Source of the DNA: Candidatus Pelagibacterales bacterium
Lineage (GTDB): Bacteria; Pseudomonadota; Alphaproteobacteria; TMED109
DNA: 48,005 nucleotides
Direction of reading: 5' to 3'
NCBI GenBank assembly: GCA_002715265.1
Contig: PAYS01000013.1
Span: 4,316 to 52,320, forward strand
A program made the position numbers and the translations under genes. This document shows, in pieces, positions 1 to 9,859 of the stretch. Numbering within the stretch: the stretch's first letter is position 1; every line of letters starts with the position of its first letter. The notes beneath the pieces were generated by a model. It was not told the origin of the DNA. It did not search any database and saw only the letters and a list, made by a program, of their open reading frames with translations.

Positions 1-261
<261 letters not shown>

Positions 262-334
262 AAATTTACTGTTATCATTTTATTACATAAAGTATAGTTA
301 TAATATTTTTATTATCTAAATTTAAGGTATTACA

Positions 335-1462
335 TTGTCTGATTTTGAAAGTGATATTGAATTAAGGACTGATCACTATTTTAAATTAACTAAATCAGTA
401 GTTAATAAGCATGGTGATGTAGATGTTACCTATGCAATATTTATGAGAAGGCCAGTTATATACTGCTCAAAATTAGCTATTGAGTGGATTAACCTAGTTA
501 TTAATTACCGCGGTGGAAGTATAGATATTAAAGAATGCTTTGAAGAAGGAGCATGGGTAGGAGCTGGAGAAGTTTTAATGTACTTATCTGGAAGACTTAC
601 TCATTTGGCTGATTTAGAAACCATTTTCTTACAAAAGTTAGGTGGGCCATGCGTGGCAGCCTATAATGCATTTGGAATGACTAGTGATTTGGCAAATGTA
701 GCTTTTATTGCAATGGATGCTAGGCACTGTGCAGGGGCCGAAATGCAAGAATTAATGGCTTATGGAGCATCAGTTGGTTCTCGTAAGGCGCAAAAAGAAC
801 AAGGAGCTATTGGTTTTGTAGGCAGTGCAAATGATTTAACAGCTCATTTTTTTGGAAAAGAAAAAGGTATTGGTACTATGCCTCATGCATTAGTTGGTTA
901 CGCTGGATCAACTGTAAATGCAGCTAAATTATTTGTAGATACTTATCCTAATGAACCACTGACTGTTTTAATTGATTATTTTGGAAGAGAGATAACTGAT
1001 TCATTAGAAGTATGTGAAGAATTAGAGACTATTGCAAAAAGTGGTAATCTTTCTTTAAGAATAGATACGCATGGAGGACGTTTTGTAGAAGGACTAGATA
1101 CAGCTAAGTCTTATGAAATACTTGATCAATATTCTTCCCATGCAATTAGAACATTTAGAACTGAACAAGAATTAAAATGGTTGGTAGGAACTGGGGTTAG
1201 TGCTGCTGCTATTATACATTTAAGGCAAATTCTTGATAATAATGGTTGGGATAAAGTTAAAATAGTTGCTTCAAGTGGGTTTAGTCCCGAAAAATGTAAG
1301 TTAATGGCTAGCGTAAAGGCGCCTATAGATATTATAGGTACGGGGTCTTATTTGCCAGAAAATTGGTCAGAAACATATGCTACGGCAGATATTGTTGCAT
1401 ATGGTGGAAAAACCCGTGTAAAAATGGGAAGAGAGTTTCTTTTGCCAGTTGGTGATAAATAA
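335..1462 (+). CDS. pncB: Nicotinate phosphoribosyltransferase
   Basis: Predicted cytoplasmic enzyme that converts nicotinate plus PRPP to nicotinate mononucleotide in NAD salvage. The 375-residue protein has the family's GSRKAQKEQGAIGFVGSAND segment, the GTMPHALVGYAG block, an LIDYFG strand, RIDTHGGRF, and a phosphate-binding end (ASSGF, then GTGSYLP). It resembles the shorter PncB/NAPRTase branch, not the roughly 400-residue E. coli form. The start is a TTG at 335 with a weak AAGG about 8 bases upstream; no ATG lies near the family's usual N terminus. The gene sits 15 bases before nadE, so two NAD-making enzymes are probably co-transcribed. A nicotinamide-specific paralogue is less likely given the partner. 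Confidence 0.87.
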   Translation: MSDFESDIELRTDHYFKLTKSVVNKHGDVDVTYAIFMRRPVIYCSKLAIEWINLVINYRGGSIDIKECFEEGAWVGAGEVLMYLSGRLTHLADLETIFLQKLGGPCVAAYNAFGMTSDLANVAFIAMDARHCAGAEMQELMAYGASVGSRKAQKEQGAIGFVGSANDLTAHFFGKEKGIGTMPHALVGYAGSTVNAAKLFVDTYPNEPLTVLIDYFGREITDSLEVCEELETIAKSGNLSLRIDTHGGRFVEGLDTAKSYEILDQYSSHAIRTFRTEQELKWLVGTGVSAAAIIHLRQILDNNGWDKVKIVASSGFSPEKCKLMASVKAPIDIIGTGSYLPENWSETYATADIVAYGGKTRVKMGREFLLPVGDK

Positions 1463-1477
1463 TATAGAGGTTTTGTT

Positions 1478-3133
1478 GTGACTAAAATAAAAGTTTCTTT
1501 ATGTCAGCTAAATTTTCATGTAGGAAATTTAGATTATAATTTTAAATTAATTAAATCATATAGAGATAAATCAGCTTTAAATAATGTTGATCTGTGTATT
1601 TTTTCTGAATTATGTATTACTGGCTACCCGCCTGAAGATTTAGTATTACGACCATCTTTTATTGACGCTACACAATCTTATATAAATAAACTAATTGAAC
1701 TTTCTATAGATGGTGGGCCTGCAATTTTAGTTGGTTATCCTAGGTTTAGTGATAGTAAGTTAATGAATTCAGCAGCTTTAATAGATAATGGTATAACTAC
1801 AATTGTAGATAAACATCATCTTCCCAATTATGGTGTTTTTGATGAAGTAAGGGTTTTTAATACTGGGAGGGTATCTGGTCCAGTTGTGTTTAAAGGTATT
1901 AGAATCGGTATAATGATATGTGAAGATATGTGGCATAAAGATGTTACTGAAACTTTAATAGAGTCAGGGGCACAAGTATTGATTGTTATAAATGGATCTC
2001 CTTACGATCAAAATAAGGAAGATGAAAGATTATCAGTTGCTGTTTCTAGGGTATTAGAGTCTGAGCTTCCTTTAATATATGTTAATCAAGTTGGAGGACA
2101 AGATGAATTAGTTTTTGATGGAGGATCGTTTGTATTAAATTCTAATTCTAAGTTACATGTTCAATGTTCAAATTGGAAAGAAGAAACGTGTGTTGTCGAT
2201 TTAGAATTAAATCAAGATAAAATTAAGGTTTTAACTAATAATTTAAAGGCTCAATCCATGGGTAGAGAGTCTGATTATAAAGCAATGGTTATTGGCCTAA
2301 GGGATTATGTAATAAAAAATCAATTTAATGGCGTAATTTTGGGTTTATCTGGAGGTATAGATTCAGCTTTAGCTGCAGCAATAGCTACTGATGCGTTAGG
2401 AAGTAAAAAAGTAAGAGGAATTAGAATGCCTTCTAAATATTCATCTCAAGGTTCATTGGATGATGCAAAAGAAACTTCTACTTTACTTGGTATTAAAATG
2501 GATACAATTAATATTGATAATTTAAATAATTCGTTTTTAAAAGAATTAACACCGTTATTTAATAGTTTAAAGTCGGATACTACAGAGGAAAATATTCAAT
2601 CAAGGATTAGAGGCGTATTATTAATGGCTTTATCTAATAAATTTGGAAATATGGTTTTATCAACGGGAAATAAAAGTGAAATAAGTGTTGGTTATACGAC
2701 TATTTATGGAGATATGAATGGTGGTTTTACTGTTCTCAAAGATGCATATAAAACAGATGTATACAATCTTGCAAGATGGAGAAATAAAAATTTTAGTGAT
2801 TTTTTTATGGGTCCAAAAGGAATTTGTATACCAGTCAATAGTATAAATAAAGAGCCTTCTGCTGAATTGAATATTGATCAAAAGGATCAAGATAATTTGC
2901 CTCCATATGATGTTTTGGATGACATTTTGCAAAGAATAATTGAAAAAGAAGATTCTATAATTAATATTGTTAAATCTGGATATGATGAAAAGTTAGTTAA
3001 AAGAATTTATAAATTACTTCTAATGTCAGAATATAAAAGAAGACAATCAGCACCAGGAGTAAAACTAACAGCAAGGTCTTTTGGAAAAGAACGTAGATAT
3101 CCAATTACAAATGCTTTTACTGACGATGAGTAA
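1478..3133 (+). CDS. nadE: Glutamine-dependent NAD+ synthetase
   Basis: Amidates nicotinate adenine dinucleotide to NAD+ using glutamine. The 551-residue protein has the two expected domains. An N-terminal nitrilase-type glutaminase shows the triad Glu44 (FSELCITGYPPEDL), Lys112 (VDKHHLPNYGVFDE) and Cys148 (MICEDMWH). A C-terminal ATP-pyrophosphatase synthetase domain carries the P-loop SGGIDS at 291-296 and TIYGDMNGGF. The start used is GTG at 1478; a TTG one codon upstream (1475) is possible. The length is normal for the fused alphaproteobacterial enzyme, so ammonia is probably channelled internally. The last 8 bases overlap the start of trmJ, which suggests translational coupling. Confidence 0.95.
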   Translation: MTKIKVSLCQLNFHVGNLDYNFKLIKSYRDKSALNNVDLCIFSELCITGYPPEDLVLRPSFIDATQSYINKLIELSIDGGPAILVGYPRFSDSKLMNSAALIDNGITTIVDKHHLPNYGVFDEVRVFNTGRVSGPVVFKGIRIGIMICEDMWHKDVTETLIESGAQVLIVINGSPYDQNKEDERLSVAVSRVLESELPLIYVNQVGGQDELVFDGGSFVLNSNSKLHVQCSNWKEETCVVDLELNQDKIKVLTNNLKAQSMGRESDYKAMVIGLRDYVIKNQFNGVILGLSGGIDSALAAAIATDALGSKKVRGIRMPSKYSSQGSLDDAKETSTLLGIKMDTINIDNLNNSFLKELTPLFNSLKSDTTEENIQSRIRGVLLMALSNKFGNMVLSTGNKSEISVGYTTIYGDMNGGFTVLKDAYKTDVYNLARWRNKNFSDFFMGPKGICIPVNSINKEPSAELNIDQKDQDNLPPYDVLDDILQRIIEKEDSIINIVKSGYDEKLVKRIYKLLLMSEYKRRQSAPGVKLTARSFGKERRYPITNAFTDDE

Positions 3134-3878
3134 AAAATTTTTACCAAAAATAATATTAGTAGAGCCTCAAATAGGAGAAAATATAGGATCTTCTGCTAGA
3201 GCAATGCTTAATTTTGGATTGAATGAATTAAATTTAGTGAAACCAAGGGATGGATGGCCTAATAGAAAAGCTTCGGCGACTTCAGCTGGAGCTTTAGAAG
3301 AATTAAACTTTAAAGTTGAAGTTTTTAATAATTTGGAAGAATCTATTAAAGATACATCATATATAATTGCAACTACAGCTAGAAAAAGAGATATAAATAA
3401 ACCAGTCTTAGATGCATCAGAAGCTATAAAAAATATTTATAAATTTTATGAAAAGGGATTAAAAACAGCTATAATATTTGGTGGTGAAAAGTCTGGTTTA
3501 AATAATTCAGATTTGGTTAAAACCGATGTAATTGTAAATATAGATACAAATAGCGAGTTTAGTTCTATAAATTTATCTATGTCTGTGTTTGCAATGTGTT
3601 ATCAATGGAATATAGAAAAAAATATTTTAATAACTGATGGTTTTAATAATTTAAAAAAAGAAAATAATGCAAATAAAGAAGAGTTAAAGTTTTTTATTGA
3701 TAGGTTAGTTAATGTTTTAGATAGCAATAATTTTTTTTATCCTGATTCTAAAAGAAAAAGTATGTTGCATAATATCGAAGCTATTTTTACGAGAAACAAT
3801 TTAACTTCACAAGAATTAAGGATATTACATGGGATTATTTCTAATCTTATTAATGCAGAATTAAAAGATCGTAGTTGA
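3126..3878 (+). CDS. trmJ: tRNA (cytidine/uridine-2'-O-)-methyltransferase TrmJ-type
   Basis: SPOUT-class (SpoU/TrmH) RNA 2'-O-methyltransferase, most like TrmJ, which methylates position 32 of tRNA anticodon loops. The 250-residue product has motif 1 (VEPQIGENIGSSARAMLNFG, with the catalytic-region Asn and Arg), an ATTARKRD stretch, motif 2 (AIIFGGEKSGL) and motif 3 (SSINLSMSVFAMCYQW), which form the SAM-binding trefoil knot. I take the ATG at 3126, inside the end of nadE; the in-frame TTG at 3081 would add 15 residues with no family counterpart. The C-terminal helical extension beyond residue 170 is typical of TrmJ, compared with the shorter TrmL. The exact target cannot be fixed from sequence alone. 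Confidence 0.85.
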   Translation: MSKKFLPKIILVEPQIGENIGSSARAMLNFGLNELNLVKPRDGWPNRKASATSAGALEELNFKVEVFNNLEESIKDTSYIIATTARKRDINKPVLDASEAIKNIYKFYEKGLKTAIIFGGEKSGLNNSDLVKTDVIVNIDTNSEFSSINLSMSVFAMCYQWNIEKNILITDGFNNLKKENNANKEELKFFIDRLVNVLDSNNFFYPDSKRKSMLHNIEAIFTRNNLTSQELRILHGIISNLINAELKDRS

Positions 3879-3948
3879 CACTATATATTTCAGCTGTATA
3901 TTCCATAAGATTAATTGTTAATTTTCGTAATTAGGAAAAATATTAAAT

Positions 3949-4563
3949 ATGAGTAAAAGAAGTGAACCACATTATAAGATTGATAGACGCTTAGGCTGTA
4001 ATTTATGGGGAAGACCTAAAAGCCCTTTTAATAAAAGAGAATATGGACCAGGAGAGCACGGGCAAAGACGAGGAAAAATTTCTGATTATGGTATACAATT
4101 AAGAGCAAAACAAAAATTAAAAGGTTATTATGGAAACCTTTCTGAGAAGCAATTTAGAAGTTATTATAAAGCTGCAGCTTCATTAAAAGGTGATACTGGT
4201 GAGTTGTTAGTTGGTTTATTAGAAAGAAGATTAGATGCAATTGTTTATAGGTTAAATTTAGTTCCTACTATTTTTGCTGCTAGGCAATTAATAAATCATG
4301 GTCATGTTAGGGTTAATGGAAAAAGAGTAACTATTAGATCTTATTTATGTTCTGTTGGAGATAATATTTCAATTAAAGAATCTTCTAAACAACATCCTCT
4401 TGTTGTAGAGGCTACACAGAGTCAAGTAAGAGAAATTCCTGATTACATTGTTCCTAATTTAGACAAACTGGAAGGTACTTTTAACCGAATACCACAGTTA
4501 GCTGATATTCCATACCCAGTAGAAATGGAACCAAACTTAGTAGTAGAATTTTATTCTAGATAA
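3949..4563 (+). CDS. rpsD: 30S ribosomal protein S4 (uS4)
   Basis: Primary 16S rRNA-binding protein that helps nucleate 30S assembly at the five-way junction. The protein is 204 residues, the normal length, with the conserved N-terminal block ([20 protein letters not shown]), the [10 protein letters not shown] motif of the bacterial family, and an S4 RNA-binding domain around residues 94-156 ([26 protein letters not shown]). No zinc-binding cysteine set is present at the N terminus; there is only one early Cys, so this is the zinc-free form. The start ATG follows AGGA 12-13 bases upstream. In this window rpsD stands alone and is not part of the alpha operon, as is common in alphaproteobacteria. 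It ends 6 bases from the convergent grxD. Confidence 0.98.
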   Translation: MSKRSEPHYKIDRRLGCNLWGRPKSPFNKREYGPGEHGQRRGKISDYGIQLRAKQKLKGYYGNLSEKQFRSYYKAAASLKGDTGELLVGLLERRLDAIVYRLNLVPTIFAARQLINHGHVRVNGKRVTIRSYLCSVGDNISIKESSKQHPLVVEATQSQVREIPDYIVPNLDKLEGTFNRIPQLADIPYPVEMEPNLVVEFYSR

Positions 4564-4569
4564 TTTTTA

Positions 4570-4890
4570 TTACTTAGAAAATAGTTCTTTTAACTCACCA
4601 CTTTCATACATTTCTTTAACTATATCACAACCCCCAACAAATTCACCTTTTACATATAATTGAGGAATAGTTGGCCAATCACTAAAGGTTTTAATACCTT
4701 CTCTTAATGCAGGTTCTGCGAGTACATCCACTCCTTTAAACTCTACTTCTATATGGTTTAAAATTTGTGAAACCATTGAAGAAAAACCACATTGAGGAAA
4801 AACAGGTGTGCCTTTCATAAATAATACAACATCATTTGCATTAATTTCTTTTTCTATTCTATCTTTTACTCCATCATCTAAATTTGTCAT
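4570..4890 (-). CDS. grxD: Monothiol glutaredoxin (Grx4/GrxD type)
   Basis: Monothiol glutaredoxin that binds a glutathione-ligated [2Fe-2S] cluster and passes it to acceptors, often together with BolA. The 106-residue protein carries the diagnostic CGFS active site (Cys34 in FPQCGFSS), the glutathione-contacting [19 protein letters not shown] region, and no second active-site cysteine. It is the last gene of the minus-strand purine/bolA run, 14 bases after bolA. That linkage supports a joint GrxD-BolA role in iron-sulfur handling. It converges on rpsD with only 6 bases between them. Confidence 0.96.
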   Translation of the reverse strand: MTNLDDGVKDRIEKEINANDVVLFMKGTPVFPQCGFSSMVSQILNHIEVEFKGVDVLAEPALREGIKTFSDWPTIPQLYVKGEFVGGCDIVKEMYESGELKELFSK

Positions 4891-4904
4891 AATTTCTCCT
4901 TTTT

Positions 4905-5138
4905 TTATTCATTTGAACTAGTTTTAAGTGCCAACGCATGTAGTTGTTGACCCATCTTACCTTTTAAAGCTTTATATACCATCTGGTGTTGTTGAATTTT
5001 TGATTTTCCAGAAAATTCTGCTGAAATTACATGTGCTGAATAGTGATCTCCATCTCCACGTAAATCTTCAATTATAACTTTAGCACTAGGCATGGCTTCT
5101 TTAATCATGTTTTCAATTTCAGTTGCAGACATTGCCAT
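4905..5138 (-). CDS. bolA: BolA/IbaG family protein
   Basis: Small BolA-fold protein of 77 residues, partner of the CGFS glutaredoxin encoded next. It shows the family's [12 protein letters not shown] strand, the helix [15 protein letters not shown], and the C-terminal LHALALKT containing the invariant His thought to contribute a cluster ligand in the Grx-BolA heterodimer. The ATG at 5138 has an AGAGGT ribosome-binding site 6-9 bases upstream and gives a normal N terminus (MAMSATEIE). The longer in-frame opening at 5183 would add 15 lysine/phenylalanine-rich residues and overlap purL, so I reject it. The 17-base gap after purL places it in the same transcript. Confidence 0.94.
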   Translation of the reverse strand: MAMSATEIENMIKEAMPSAKVIIEDLRGDGDHYSAHVISAEFSGKSKIQQHQMVYKALKGKMGQQLHALALKTSSNE

Positions 5139-5155
5139 AGCTTTACCTCTTTTCT

Positions 5156-7345
5156 TTATGTAGAAAAATAATTTTTGAACCAATTATTTCTTATATTTGA
5201 TAACTTTTCAATAGAAATTTTTTTAATCTCATTATTTCCATCATTCACTTCAAAATACTCATTTTGTAATTGACCAATATTTTCTGCATATATATTATTT
5301 TCTATTGCTTTATCTATTATGCTATTAGTATTCGCTTTATCGACTATTAATATATACCTTCCTTGGTCCTCACCAAATAACCATCTATTAATATTTATAT
5401 TATGCTTATTAACAATATTGCATCCAATTGCATTAGTCACACAAATTTCTGTTAATGCTATGGCTAACCCACCATCAGATAAATCTTTACAAGCTATAAT
5501 TTTATCATCTGTAATTAGGCTTAATACAAATTTTCCTTTAATTAATTCACTTTTTAAGTTTACGGGAGGAGGTTCTCCTCCATCTTCTTTGCAAATTTCT
5601 TTGGCAAATAATGAACATTCTAAATGCCCTTTAGTCTCACCTATGATAATGATATCTTTATTCTCATAATTTTCTATATTATTGATAATAGAATTGTCGA
5701 TATTCTTTATAATACCTACTGCGCCTATTTGAGGTGTTGGAGGAATACTTTTTCCTTCTGTTTCATTATATAAACTAACATTGCCTGCAACTACCGGCAT
5801 TGAAAGCTCTTTACACGCTTCACTTATTCCATTAATCGCATTAACAATTTGACCCATCACTTCGGGTTTTTCAGGGTTTCCAAAATTCAAGCAGTCAGTA
5901 ATTGCAAGTGGTTGAGCTCCTACTGAGCATAAGTTCCTGAATGATTCTACAACAGCTTGTTTTCCACCGAGCATTGCGTTTGCTGCGCAATACCTAGGTG
6001 TGCAATCAGTTGTTATAGCTAAAGCCTCTTTATCAGTTCCATGTATTCTTACTATACCTGCTTCTCCTCCAGGCATTCCTATAGTATCTCCCATTACCAT
6101 ATGATCATATTGTTGCCATATCCACTCTCTAGAGCATAAATCACAGTTGTCTAATAGTTTTAATAATGAGTCATCCCAATTAAAACTTGTATTTAATTTA
6201 ATGCTTAATGGTTTATCATTAGCAGTATATGGCCTATCATAAATTAATCCATTAGCTAGAGGTTCCAGTGGAATATCAGCAACTATTTTATTATTGGAAT
6301 AAAGAACAATTTTACTCGAATCTGTTACTTCTCCAATTACACTAAAATCTAGTTCCCATTTATTAAATATTTCTTTAGCTTTATTTTCTGAATCTGGTTT
6401 AATTACCATTAACATTCTTTCTTGGCTTTCAGAGAGCATAATTTCAAAAGGAGTCATTTTAGTTTCTCTTACCGGAATTTTATCTAAGTCAATTTTAATA
6501 CCATTATTATCCTTTGCAGCCATTTCTACTGAAGACGATGTTAAGCCTGCCGCCCCCATATCTTGTATACCAATAATGCAGTCTGTATTCATAAGTTCTA
6601 AGCATGCTTCTAATAAAAGTTTTTCTGTAAATGGATCACCTACTTGAACTGTTGGTCGCTTACTTTCAGAATCTGTGTCAAAAGCTGCTGATGCCATAGA
6701 TGCTCCATGTATACCGTCTCTGCCTGTTTTAGCACCAACATATACTACCTTGCTTCCTGGTGTTCCTGCTTTTGCATAAAAAATTTTTTCTTTTTTTACT
6801 ATTCCTACTGTCATTGCATTTACAAGAATATTTCCATTATACCCTTTATCAAATGTGCATTCTCCTCCAATAGTAGGAACTCCCATACAATTTCCATATC
6901 CCCCTATACCAGATACTACACCAGATAATAGATGCTTTGTTTTATGATGATTTGGACTTCCAAATCTTAGGCAATTCATATTTGCAACTGGTCTAGCACC
7001 CATTGTAAAAACATCTCTCATAATTCCTCCTACACCTGTTGCAGCTCCTTGATATGGTTCTATAAATGAAGGATGGTTATGACTTTCCATTTTAAAAACT
7101 GCTGCTAATCCATTTCCTATATCTATTATTCCTGCATTTTCTCCTGGGCCTTGAATTACCCATTCTTCCTTTGTAGGAAGTTTTTTTAGCCATTTTCGTG
7201 ATGATTTATAGGAACAATGCTCACTCCACATTGCAGAAAATATACCAAGTTCAGTAATATTTGGAATACGACCTAGATATTTAATTATTTGATTAAATTC
7301 ATCTTCATTTAACCCTAATTCAATTGCATTATTAACATTAGTCAT
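5156..7345 (-). CDS. purL: Phosphoribosylformylglycinamidine synthase, large subunit
   Basis: ATP-dependent amidation of FGAR to FGAM in purine synthesis. At 729 residues this is the small PurL of the three-part PurS-PurQ-PurL enzyme, lacking the built-in N-terminal PurS-like and C-terminal glutaminase domains of the roughly 1300-residue E. coli form. Visible features are the N-terminal [11 protein letters not shown] (His43), the ATP/metal segment MESHNHPS (His89, His91), [11 protein letters not shown], and a second PurM-like half ([28 protein letters not shown]). It follows purQ after a 2-base gap, as expected for subunits made in fixed ratio. The ATG at 7345 matches the family start. Confidence 0.97.
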   Translation of the reverse strand: MTNVNNAIELGLNEDEFNQIIKYLGRIPNITELGIFSAMWSEHCSYKSSRKWLKKLPTKEEWVIQGPGENAGIIDIGNGLAAVFKMESHNHPSFIEPYQGAATGVGGIMRDVFTMGARPVANMNCLRFGSPNHHKTKHLLSGVVSGIGGYGNCMGVPTIGGECTFDKGYNGNILVNAMTVGIVKKEKIFYAKAGTPGSKVVYVGAKTGRDGIHGASMASAAFDTDSESKRPTVQVGDPFTEKLLLEACLELMNTDCIIGIQDMGAAGLTSSSVEMAAKDNNGIKIDLDKIPVRETKMTPFEIMLSESQERMLMVIKPDSENKAKEIFNKWELDFSVIGEVTDSSKIVLYSNNKIVADIPLEPLANGLIYDRPYTANDKPLSIKLNTSFNWDDSLLKLLDNCDLCSREWIWQQYDHMVMGDTIGMPGGEAGIVRIHGTDKEALAITTDCTPRYCAANAMLGGKQAVVESFRNLCSVGAQPLAITDCLNFGNPEKPEVMGQIVNAINGISEACKELSMPVVAGNVSLYNETEGKSIPPTPQIGAVGIIKNIDNSIINNIENYENKDIIIIGETKGHLECSLFAKEICKEDGGEPPPVNLKSELIKGKFVLSLITDDKIIACKDLSDGGLAIALTEICVTNAIGCNIVNKHNININRWLFGEDQGRYILIVDKANTNSIIDKAIENNIYAENIGQLQNEYFEVNDGNNEIKKISIEKLSNIRNNWFKNYFST

Positions 7346-7347
7346 TA

Positions 7348-8037
7348 TTAGGTCCCAATAACATTCAAAATATTTTCAAAAAAATTTATTCCATCAATTC
7401 CACCTAATCGATTATCAATGGCTCTTTCAGGATGTGGCATCATTCCTAAAACATTTCCATTGTCATTTGTAATACCCGCAATATTATTAACCGATCCATT
7501 TATATTAGCTTTTTCGTCAATTTTTCCGTCATTTGAGCAATATTGAAATATAATTCTATTATTTTTAACTAGTATTTCAAGGTCATCTTTATTTACAAAA
7601 TAATTTCCATCATGATGTGCAACTGGGTATGATATTACTTTATTTATTTCATTATCTTTTACCCATAAATTTTTATTTTTTGAAATTAAATTCACATACT
7701 TACATATGAAATTCATATTTTTATTTCTCATTAAAACACCTGGAAGAAGTCCGCATTCTGTAAGTATTTGGAAGCCATTACATATACCTACTACTGGTAT
7801 ACCATTATTTGCACATTTAATTACTTCTTTCATTATAGGTGCTCTAGAAGCTATAGATCCAGATCTTAAATAATCTCCATGAGAAAATCCACCTGGTAAT
7901 ATTATTAAATCGGTATTTTTTATACTTGTTTCTTTATGCCAAAGCATCTGTGCTGTCGTATTTGTAACATTCTTTATTGCAACGGCAACATCTCTATCAC
8001 AATTAGACCCAGGAAATACTATTATGGAAGACTTCAT
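7348..8037 (-). CDS. purQ: Phosphoribosylformylglycinamidine synthase, glutaminase subunit
   Basis: Class I glutamine amidotransferase subunit that delivers ammonia to PurL. The 229-residue protein has the nucleophile Cys86 in [10 protein letters not shown], and the His202/Glu204 pair in MMPHPERA. The N terminus ([13 protein letters not shown]) is typical of PurQ. It lies between purS and purL, with 5 and 2 bases to its neighbours, giving the usual S-Q-L order. The region around residues 103-135 is Asn/Lys-rich, in line with the AT bias of the window, and does not disturb the catalytic motifs. Confidence 0.96.
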   Translation of the reverse strand: MKSSIIVFPGSNCDRDVAVAIKNVTNTTAQMLWHKETSIKNTDLIILPGGFSHGDYLRSGSIASRAPIMKEVIKCANNGIPVVGICNGFQILTECGLLPGVLMRNKNMNFICKYVNLISKNKNLWVKDNEINKVISYPVAHHDGNYFVNKDDLEILVKNNRIIFQYCSNDGKIDEKANINGSVNNIAGITNDNGNVLGMMPHPERAIDNRLGGIDGINFFENILNVIGT

Positions 8038-8042
8038 TTTAA

Positions 8043-8291
8043 TTATATCTCTTTAATTACTTCTATAGAAAAATCTTCAATTACTAGATTAGCAAGCAAA
8101 GATTTACAGATATTTTCTGCAATTTCTTTTGCTTTTACTGGGTCATTAGTATCTACATCAATATCAAAGAGTTTTCCTTGTCTAATTTTGTTAATTTCTT
8201 TATAACCTAGGTTTTTTAATGCAGACTCGACTGCTTTTCCTTGAGGATCTAATACTCCTTCTTTTAATCTAGTATGTATTTGAACTTTCAT
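8043..8291 (-). CDS. purS: Phosphoribosylformylglycinamidine synthase, PurS subunit
   Basis: Small structural subunit that dimerises and bridges PurQ to PurL so that ammonia is channelled. The 82-residue product is the expected size, with the family pattern VQIHTRLKEGVLDPQGKAVE at the N terminus, LGYKEINKIRQGKLFDIDVD in the middle, and a C-terminal helix beginning KAKEIAENICKSLLAN. It lies 23 bases after purC and 5 bases before purQ. It is often missed because it is short, but its presence fits the small PurL encoded downstream. Confidence 0.95.
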   Translation of the reverse strand: MKVQIHTRLKEGVLDPQGKAVESALKNLGYKEINKIRQGKLFDIDVDTNDPVKAKEIAENICKSLLANLVIEDFSIEVIKEI

Positions 8292-8314
8292 ATAAACCTC
8301 TATGTTTTATTGAT

Positions 8315-9034
8315 CTAAATTCCTAATCTTGCAGCTACTTCCTGATAAGCGTCTGTTAAATTTCCTAAGTCTTCTCTAAACCTATCTTTATCAAGTTTTT
8401 TGGATGTATCTTTATCCCACAATCTAAAGTTATCTGGACTTAATTCATCAGCTAATACTATTTCATTACTATTATTTTTTAATTTTCCAAATTCTAATTT
8501 GAAGTCAACTACTCTTATCCCAACTTTTATAAATATTTCTGATAAAAACTTATTTATTTTTAGAGACATATCATTAATTATTAATAGATCTTTTTTATTT
8601 GACCAACCAAAAGCACATATATGTTCTTCAGAAATTAAAGGATCATTTAACTTATCTGATTTGTAATAATATTCAATTAGTGTTCTAGGTAGTTTGTCTC
8701 CTTCCTTAAGGTCAAACCTTTTACATATTGAACCTGCTGCTATATTTCTTACGACTACTTCAATGGGAATAATATTAACTTCATGAACTAATTGTTCTCG
8801 ATCATTTAAATTTTTAATAAAATGTGTAGAAATACCAATACTTTTTATTTCTTCCATCAAATAAGTTGAAATTTTGTTATTTAATATGCCTTTACCTTCT
8901 ATTAATGCATGTTTTTTATTATTAAAAGCGGTAGCATCATCTTTAAAAAATTGAATAACAGTGTTTGGTTCAGAGCCTTTGTATAAAATTTTAGCCTTAC
9001 CTTCATACAACACTTTTCTGGTATCTTTTTTCAT
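8315..9034 (-). CDS. purC: SAICAR synthetase
   Basis: Phosphoribosylaminoimidazole-succinocarboxamide synthase, which condenses CAIR with aspartate using ATP. The 239-residue enzyme has YEGKAKILY for ATP binding at the N terminus, FKDDATAFN, VEVVVRNIAAGSICKRF, IVLADELSPDNFRLWD with the metal-contacting Asp/Glu, and KDRFREDLG near the end. This is the short bacterial form. The ATG at 9034 lies in a 61-base gap after the NRDE gene, which could carry a promoter of its own, although all genes here run in the same direction. Confidence 0.97.
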   Translation of the reverse strand: MKKDTRKVLYEGKAKILYKGSEPNTVIQFFKDDATAFNNKKHALIEGKGILNNKISTYLMEEIKSIGISTHFIKNLNDREQLVHEVNIIPIEVVVRNIAAGSICKRFDLKEGDKLPRTLIEYYYKSDKLNDPLISEEHICAFGWSNKKDLLIINDMSLKINKFLSEIFIKVGIRVVDFKLEFGKLKNNSNEIVLADELSPDNFRLWDKDTSKKLDKDRFREDLGNLTDAYQEVAARLGI

Positions 9035-9095
9035 ATTTGCCTTTTTAATAGTATGTTATAAATATATCAAATATAGATATTAGAGCAACGTATAA

Positions 9096-9839
9096 CTACC
9101 AAGTTTTAACAGTATAATAATTACTTTGTAAATTGGTATTATCATTAAATAAATAAATAGGTTTTAATTTTATCTGGTTGCTATTAGGTAACGCAATAAA
9201 ATTTGTACATAATGTTCCATAATTATTTTTTTTTATTATATTTATGGCTGCTAATGGATTGTTATCAGGAAAATTTTTACTTGAAAGAAAATTTTTCCAA
9301 GATGTCCATAAATTTTTTTCAGGTTCAGGTGGTAATAATTTATTATAATTATTCAGGTTATATCTAAAGCGGTGAGAATCTAAACTGTTGATGTCATGAC
9401 TGTCAATAAAGTGTTGGCCTGGATCAATATAATTTAATTTTAGTTTTTTAGTGTTATCATTTTTAACCCATATTGCCTTTTCATTATTGGCAATAAATAG
9501 ATTGAAAGGTCTCCAATTAGTAGCATTCAAACTTGACAAATAACTGATAATATCATTCATATTATTCTTTTTAAGAACGTCTATAACTAAATTACCTCGG
9601 CTTTCTTTTTTATTATCTACACCTAAACTATTAGATCTGTTTAATATTGTAGCTACTATCCCATTTTTATTTAAACCAAGCCAAGTTCCACCAGCTACTT
9701 GATCTTTACCTCCAATAATATCTTTCCCCCAATATTTATCTGGAGGGAGCCAATTTCTATTAATCATCTCATCTCTATTTCCTCCTAATATTAATGGCCA
9801 TTTATTTTCAGGACGAAACAAAATCAATAGGGTACACAT
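9096..9839 (-). CDS. NRDE (TANGO2) family protein
   Basis: Member of the NRDE/TANGO2 family, named for the GGNRDE motif, seen here at residues 19-24 (LGGNRDEM). The protein opens MCTLLILF; the conserved Cys directly after the initiator Met is the proposed N-terminal nucleophile of this Ntn-hydrolase-like fold. Further family blocks are GGTWLGLNKNGIVATILNR and ESRGNLVIDVL. It is 247 residues, with no signal peptide or membrane segment. Its biochemical role is not settled; eukaryotic relatives are linked to haem trafficking and lipid/CoA homeostasis. It sits between purB and purC in the purine run, 20 bases after purB, so it is probably co-transcribed with housekeeping genes. Confidence 0.85.
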   Translation of the reverse strand: MCTLLILFRPENKWPLILGGNRDEMINRNWLPPDKYWGKDIIGGKDQVAGGTWLGLNKNGIVATILNRSNSLGVDNKKESRGNLVIDVLKKNNMNDIISYLSSLNATNWRPFNLFIANNEKAIWVKNDNTKKLKLNYIDPGQHFIDSHDINSLDSHRFRYNLNNYNKLLPPEPEKNLWTSWKNFLSSKNFPDNNPLAAINIIKKNNYGTLCTNFIALPNSNQIKLKPIYLFNDNTNLQSNYYTVKTW

Positions 9840-9859
9840 TTGGCATAATCTTTATTAAT

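Noticed and set aside
2660-2932. Minus-strand open frame inside nadE
   Set aside because: Antisense to the ATP-pyrophosphatase domain; composition is Ile/Phe-rich shadow sequence.
5139-5183. Longer N terminus for bolA
   Set aside because: It would overlap purL and add basic, phenylalanine-rich residues foreign to the family; ATG 5138 has a good ribosome-binding site.
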